Source of the DNA: Azospirillum endophyticum
GTDB taxonomy: Bacteria; Pseudomonadota; Alphaproteobacteria; Azospirillales; Azospirillaceae
DNA length: 64,000 nt
Reading direction: 5' to 3'
Assembly: GCF_016595245.1 (NCBI RefSeq)
Contig: NZ_JAENHM010000023.1
Location: 1 to 64,000 of the forward strand
Part shown: positions 59,875-64,000 of the stretch, piece by piece
Position numbering within the stretch: position 1 is the first letter of the stretch
How the letters are laid out: each line of letters begins with the position of its first letter
The notes under the pieces: generated by a model
Seen by the model: only the letters and a program-made list of their open reading frames with translations
The model's database searches: none
Told to the model about the DNA's origin: nothing
Translations under genes and position numbers: made by a program

Positions 59875-60711
59875 TCAGGCCAGCAGGCGGAAGGCCGGCT
59901 CCGGCCGGGACAGCAGGTCGCGGCGCAGCGCCTCGACGGTGCCGTCGTCGCGGGCGGCGCGGGGAACGGTCACCGGAACCTCCGCCACCACCCGTCCAGG
60001 TGAGGGCGCCAGAAGAAGCAGACGGTCGGCAAGCGCCAAGGCCTCGCGCAGATTATGCGTGACCAGCAGCACGGTGGCCGGCCGCCGGTCCAGGAGCTGC
60101 GTCAGCAGCGTGCGCAGCCTGAGCGCCGTCGGTTCGTCCAGCGAGACGAAGGGCTCGTCCATCAGCAGCAGATCCGGCTCCACCACGAAGGCCCGGGCCA
60201 GCGCCACCCGCCGCGCCATACCCAGCGACAGCTGGGTCGGGAAGCGGTCGGCGAAGGCCGTCAGTTCCAGCGCATCCAGCATGGCACCGACCGCCGGCCC
60301 CCGGCGCAGCGGGCGTGGCAGGGCCAGGGCCAGATTCTGCCGCACGCTGCGCCAAGGCAGCAGGCGGGGCTCCTGGAACACATAGCCCAGCTTGGCCGCT
60401 CCGCCATCCGGCCGCGGGCCGATCTCCACCATGCCGTCGAAGGCGCGGTCCAGCCCGGCGACGATGCCGAGCGCCGTCGTCTTGCCGCAGCCGCTGGGAC
60501 CGACCAGCGCCACGACCTCCCCCGCCGCGGCGGACAGGGCCAGGCCGCGCACGGCCTCCACCGCGCCGAAGCGCTTGGAGCGGATCTCAAGCCTCAGCGG
60601 GCATCCGCCGCCACCGCTGGCAATGCCGCTCGACAGGCTGGAGGACGCCGTATTCCAGAAGCTGGACCACGGCCACAAACGCGATGGTGTAAGCCAGGAT
60701 TCCTGCGACAT
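59875..60711 (-). CDS. NitT/TauT-type ABC importer ATPase
   Basis: The ATPase core (about 225 aa) has Walker A GPSGCGKTT, Q-loop YVFQEPRLLPW, signature LSLGMARR (LSGGQ reads LSLGM) and Walker B LLLMDEPFVSLD. Similar to TauB/SsuB. The start is a puzzle: conserved sequence begins at LRLEIRSKRFG (about 60597), but no in-frame ATG/GTG/TTG lies there. The nearest usable codons are TTG 60678 and ATG 60711, inside the permease gene; CTG at 60597 or ATT at 60624 are non-standard options. The given start is provisional. Last of three genes with permease and binding protein. Confidence 0.82.
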   Translation of the reverse strand: MSQESWLTPSRLWPWSSFWNTASSSLSSGIASGGGGCPLRLEIRSKRFGAVEAVRGLALSAAAGEVVALVGPSGCGKTTALGIVAGLDRAFDGMVEIGPRPDGGAAKLGYVFQEPRLLPWRSVRQNLALALPRPLRRGPAVGAMLDALELTAFADRFPTQLSLGMARRVALARAFVVEPDLLLMDEPFVSLDEPTALRLRTLLTQLLDRRPATVLLVTHNLREALALADRLLLLAPSPGRVVAEVPVTVPRAARDDGTVEALRRDLLSRPEPAFRLLA

Positions 60712-61354
60712 CGAAGGTCTGGAAAAGGAGGTTGATCTGGAATCCGACACCATCGCTGCGGCCCAGCAGTTCGACCACCAGCACGATCTTCCAGATCAGC
60801 GCCAGGCCGGACCGCGCAGCCGCGGCGATGGTGGGGGTGAGTTGCGGCAGCAGCACATGGCGAAGCCGGTCCGCGGGCGACAGGCGGTAGACGCGGGCCA
60901 TGTCGACCAGCCCTTCGTCGATGGCGCGAGCACCCGCCCGCACCAGAACCACGGTGTTGGGGATCTTGTTGACCGCGACGGCGCCGATGGCCGCCGCCTC
61001 GGTCAGTCCGAACCAGACATAGGCAAGCACGATGACCACCAGGGCCGGCAGGTTCAGGAAGAAGACCAGCCAAGGTCCGAACAGCCGGTCCACGAAAGGC
61101 GAGCGTCCCATCGGCAGGCCGAGCCCGACCCCGATCGACATGGCGAGCGCGAAGGCCGCCAGCACCCGCAGCAGCGTGACGCCCATGTGATGGAACAGCG
61201 CTCCGCTCTCCGCCTCGCGCAGCAGGGCTTGGGCCACCACCAGCGGTCCCGGCAGCAGCCGCCCGCCGATCGTCAGCGTCGCCCCCTGCCACAGCGCCAG
61301 CAGCAGCAGGATCGACGCCAGAGGCATCAGGGCGGGAATCAGGGCGCGGCGCAC
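60587..61354 (-). CDS. NitT/TauT-type ABC permease
   Basis: 255 aa with six transmembrane segments and the EAA loop (DMARVYRLSPADRLRHVLLPQLTPTI). Imports an anion or small organic compound such as a sulfonate or nitrate-like ligand. Its 3' end overlaps the ATPase gene. The start at 61354 is 3 bp after the binding-protein stop. Confidence 0.9.
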   Translation of the reverse strand: MRRALIPALMPLASILLLLALWQGATLTIGGRLLPGPLVVAQALLREAESGALFHHMGVTLLRVLAAFALAMSIGVGLGLPMGRSPFVDRLFGPWLVFFLNLPALVVIVLAYVWFGLTEAAAIGAVAVNKIPNTVVLVRAGARAIDEGLVDMARVYRLSPADRLRHVLLPQLTPTIAAAARSGLALIWKIVLVVELLGRSDGVGFQINLLFQTFDVAGILAYTIAFVAVVQLLEYGVLQPVERHCQRWRRMPAEA

Positions 61355-61357
61355 CCG

Positions 61358-62353
61358 CTACGCTCCGCCGGTCCAGAAGGTGCCGGGCGCTATGGTGGGC
61401 GCATCGCCGACCAGGTCCCGCCCGCCAAGCCGCGCGAGCAGCGCATAGAGCTTGGCGGCCCCTGCCCGCTCCTCCTCGGTCCAGCGGTGCGGGATCCCGT
61501 CCCGGTAGCGGTCGCGCAGCGTGCGGAAGGTGGCGCCGTCCTCCGCCTGCATCAGCGGGGCGAGGCGCTCCCAGGCGGCGTCGGACTGCGTCAGCAGGGC
61601 CTTGGCCCGGTCCGTCGCGGTTTGGAAGCCGGTAAGCGCGTCCGGATTGGCGCGTGCCCAGTCCTCGCGGAAGACATAGCCGATGGAGGGCACCGTCGCC
61701 GGCTGGCCCAAGGCGTCCAGCATGTCCGCCACCGTCAGCGACACGCGCAGACCCTTCGCCTCCAGCCGGGCGGCGAAGGGCCAATAGGTCAGGACCGCAT
61801 CCAGTTCGCCGTCGGCGATCTTGCCGTTCAGCAGGGGCGGTGCCGCGAAGAAGGGCTGGGCATCGCGGTCGAGCGACAATCCATGCCGGTCGGCCGCCAG
61901 AGCCTTCAGCAGGAGCCAGCTCTTGTCGAGCGGACTGCCGGCGACGCCGATGCGCTTGCCCCGCAGGTCGCCGACCTCGGCGATCCCGGAGCCGGCCGGC
62001 ACCACCAGCGCGCCGACGGCGGTCGAATAGGGGATGAAGCACAGCGGCTCCCCCTTGCTGCGCATCCGCGACACCCACAGCCAGTCGGAAACGATGATTT
62101 CGACCCCGCCGGCCTGGAGCGCGACCTGGGTCGCCGGATTGCCGGCCAGTTCCACCAGTTGCAGGTCGATTCCGGCCTGCCGGTCGAAGCCGTTGGCGCG
62201 GACGGTGTCGAGTTCCCAGCTGACCGTGCCGAACTTCAGCACCCCGGCGCGCACCACCGGCCGGCCGGCTGCAGTGGCGTGCCCGAAGGTGGTCGACGCC
62301 AGCAGCGCACCGGCCGCCAGCAATGTCGCCCGTCTGGTGCAGCCTGCCGCCAT
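61358..62353 (-). CDS. NitT/TauT-type ABC substrate-binding protein
   Basis: 331 aa with a signal peptide (about 5-29). SsuA/TauA-like fold: VLKFGTVSWELDTVRANGFD, then GNPATQVALQAGGVEIIVSDW and GIAGVAGSPLDKSWLLL-like sequence (residues about 145-160). The ligand is not readable. Genes of this importer type are sometimes found beside alcohol or copper genes; here the PCu(A)C and DUF2946 genes lie just downstream. First gene of the importer operon. Confidence 0.87.
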   Translation of the reverse strand: MAAGCTRRATLLAAGALLASTTFGHATAAGRPVVRAGVLKFGTVSWELDTVRANGFDRQAGIDLQLVELAGNPATQVALQAGGVEIIVSDWLWVSRMRSKGEPLCFIPYSTAVGALVVPAGSGIAEVGDLRGKRIGVAGSPLDKSWLLLKALAADRHGLSLDRDAQPFFAAPPLLNGKIADGELDAVLTYWPFAARLEAKGLRVSLTVADMLDALGQPATVPSIGYVFREDWARANPDALTGFQTATDRAKALLTQSDAAWERLAPLMQAEDGATFRTLRDRYRDGIPHRWTEEERAGAAKLYALLARLGGRDLVGDAPTIAPGTFWTGGA

Positions 62354-62490
62354 GCTCCCCGCCCGGTGTTGGTTGGTCTCGTTGGATGGACTGCCAGCTT
62401 AAGGGGAGTGTAGATGGTTCGTATATTCAACGATAGGAGGATAAGGGAGGTAGCGCCGGCAGGCCGCTCCCGGTTGGAGCGGTGACGGGG

Positions 62491-63210
<720 letters not shown>

Positions 63211-63238
63211 AAGGCGGAGAGCGCCCTCTATAGCGCGA

Positions 63239-63976
63239 TCATTTGAGGAAGAACACCGCACTCATCACCAGCCCGACGGCGATGATGCCGGCGCGCAGGA
63301 CGTGCTTGGGGATTTTCCGTCCCAGCCTGGCCCCGACATAGCCGCCGGCGACCGCCGCCAGCGTCATCAGCAAAGCCTTCGGCCAATCCACCGCCCCGCC
63401 CGCGGCGTAGGCCACCACGGCGATGGCGGTCAGCACGGCGGAGAACAGGTTCTTCAGCCCGTTCATGGCGTTGAGGTCGGTCATGCCGAACAGGCTGAGC
63501 TGCGCCAGCAGGAGGATGCCGAGCCCGCCGTTGAAATAGCCGCCATAGACCGAGACGGCAAACAGCGTGCCCAGCATCGCCCCGTTGCCGTGCAGCCCCA
63601 GGCTGCGCAGCCGCTGCGCCAGCATGGTGCCGAAGGCGAACAGCCCGGTCGCCGCCAGCAGCAGCCACGGCACGATGCCGCGGAACACCGAATCCGGGGT
63701 GACGAGCAGCAGTCCGGCGCCGGCCAGCCCGCCGACCAGGCTGACCGCCGACAGCAGCGGCAGGCCGAGCGCACCGACCGGCGTCAGGTCCTGGCGATAG
63801 CCGTAGACGCCGCTGGCGTAGCCGGGCAGCAGGGCGACCGTTCCGGTGGCATTGGCGGCGACCGGCGGCACCCCGGCGTAGATCAGGGCCGGCAGGGTCA
63901 GGAAGCTCCCCCCGCCGGCGACCGCGTTCATCGCCCCGGCCAGAAACGCCGCGGCCAATAAAATCAATTCGGTCAT
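63239..63976 (-). CDS. TauE/SafE (TSUP) family permease
   Basis: 245 aa with eight hydrophobic segments in two repeats. Family features: LLAAAFLAGAMNAVAGGGSFLTLP at the start and YFNGGLGILLLA in the middle. TSUP proteins export or import sulfite, sulfoacetate and similar anions; the substrate is unknown. It ends 28 bp before the livF start and may be co-transcribed. Complete, ending just inside the window edge. Confidence 0.92.
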   Translation of the reverse strand: MTELILLAAAFLAGAMNAVAGGGSFLTLPALIYAGVPPVAANATGTVALLPGYASGVYGYRQDLTPVGALGLPLLSAVSLVGGLAGAGLLLVTPDSVFRGIVPWLLLAATGLFAFGTMLAQRLRSLGLHGNGAMLGTLFAVSVYGGYFNGGLGILLLAQLSLFGMTDLNAMNGLKNLFSAVLTAIAVVAYAAGGAVDWPKALLMTLAAVAGGYVGARLGRKIPKHVLRAGIIAVGLVMSAVFFLK

Positions 63977-64000
63977 GATATTACGAGCGGTTTCTCAGCT

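Noticed and set aside
60392-62413. 673-codon plus-strand frame across the ABC importer genes
   Set aside because: Low-complexity Gln/Arg/Gly-rich translation; lies opposite three recognised genes.

Overview
The window is high-GC chromosomal DNA of an alphaproteobacterium, most likely Rhodospirillales and Azospirillum-like. This is inferred from the 23S/5S rRNA ends, strong GC bias in third codon positions, an alr8/suhB-type small RNA, and gene families such as PCu(A)C, HWE kinase and bacteriophytochrome. It holds about 61 protein genes, the end of an rRNA operon and one probable sRNA. No tRNA, CRISPR array, integrase or intact insertion sequence was seen.

Layout. 0-0.4 kb: 3' end of 23S, 5S rRNA and the operon terminator. 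0.5-2.3 kb: ada plus a 2OG-Fe(II) oxygenase (alkylation response). 2.3-12.4 kb: a compact quinoprotein alcohol dehydrogenase locus. It has a Ped-type ABC system (binding protein, beta-propeller, ATPase, permease) divergent from a MoxJ-like binding protein, a SoxYZ-like carrier, a metallo-hydrolase, a PQQ alcohol dehydrogenase with the Asp-x-Asp lanthanide signature, cytochrome c-550 and a Cache-domain protein. 12.5-18.3 kb: TPR/glycosyltransferase, L,D-transpeptidase and livHMG. 18.3-22.6 kb: a GH16 protein with a degenerate active site, rodA, a diguanylate cyclase and a TetR repressor. 22.7-25.7 kb: an EmrAB efflux pair divergent from that repressor. 25.8-28.0 kb: a protein of unknown function, a secreted MetX-like hydrolase and a YbjQ protein.

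28.1-31.7 kb: a phage-type recombination island (LexA/CI-like regulator, YqaJ exonuclease, putative single-strand annealing protein, two small genes) with no other phage genes. 31.8-36.6 kb: LysE exporter, tex, a suhB-like sRNA, and an ECF sigma/anti-sigma/metal-sensor operon. 36.9-42.0 kb: a four-gene NAD salvage operon (NadM-Nudix, NadE, PncB, nicotinamidase). 42.0-44.3 kb: ygiC/ygiB/DUF350 module. 44.5-50.8 kb: a TetR-headed phospholipid operon with an LplT-acyltransferase-acyl-ACP synthetase fusion. 50.9-52.5 kb: a SnoaL-like protein, a 28-residue membrane protein behind a possible EcfG promoter, and a low-GC gap.

52.5-57.1 kb: bacteriophytochrome, response regulator, HWE kinase and a second response regulator in one operon. 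57.3-58.5 kb: 2-keto-3-deoxygluconate permease behind a near-consensus promoter overlapped by a palindrome. 58.5-62.4 kb: PCu(A)C copper chaperone, DUF2946 protein and a NitT/TauT-type ABC importer. 62.5-64.0 kb: livF and a TauE/SafE permease.

The most coherent system is the quinoprotein locus. The dehydrogenase would oxidise alcohols in the periplasm with PQQ and a lanthanide. PedF-type cytochrome c would take the electrons. The Ped-type ABC system resembles the one needed for rare-earth-dependent growth in Pseudomonas putida. The SoxYZ-like carrier and metallo-hydrolase form a relay whose chemistry is not established.
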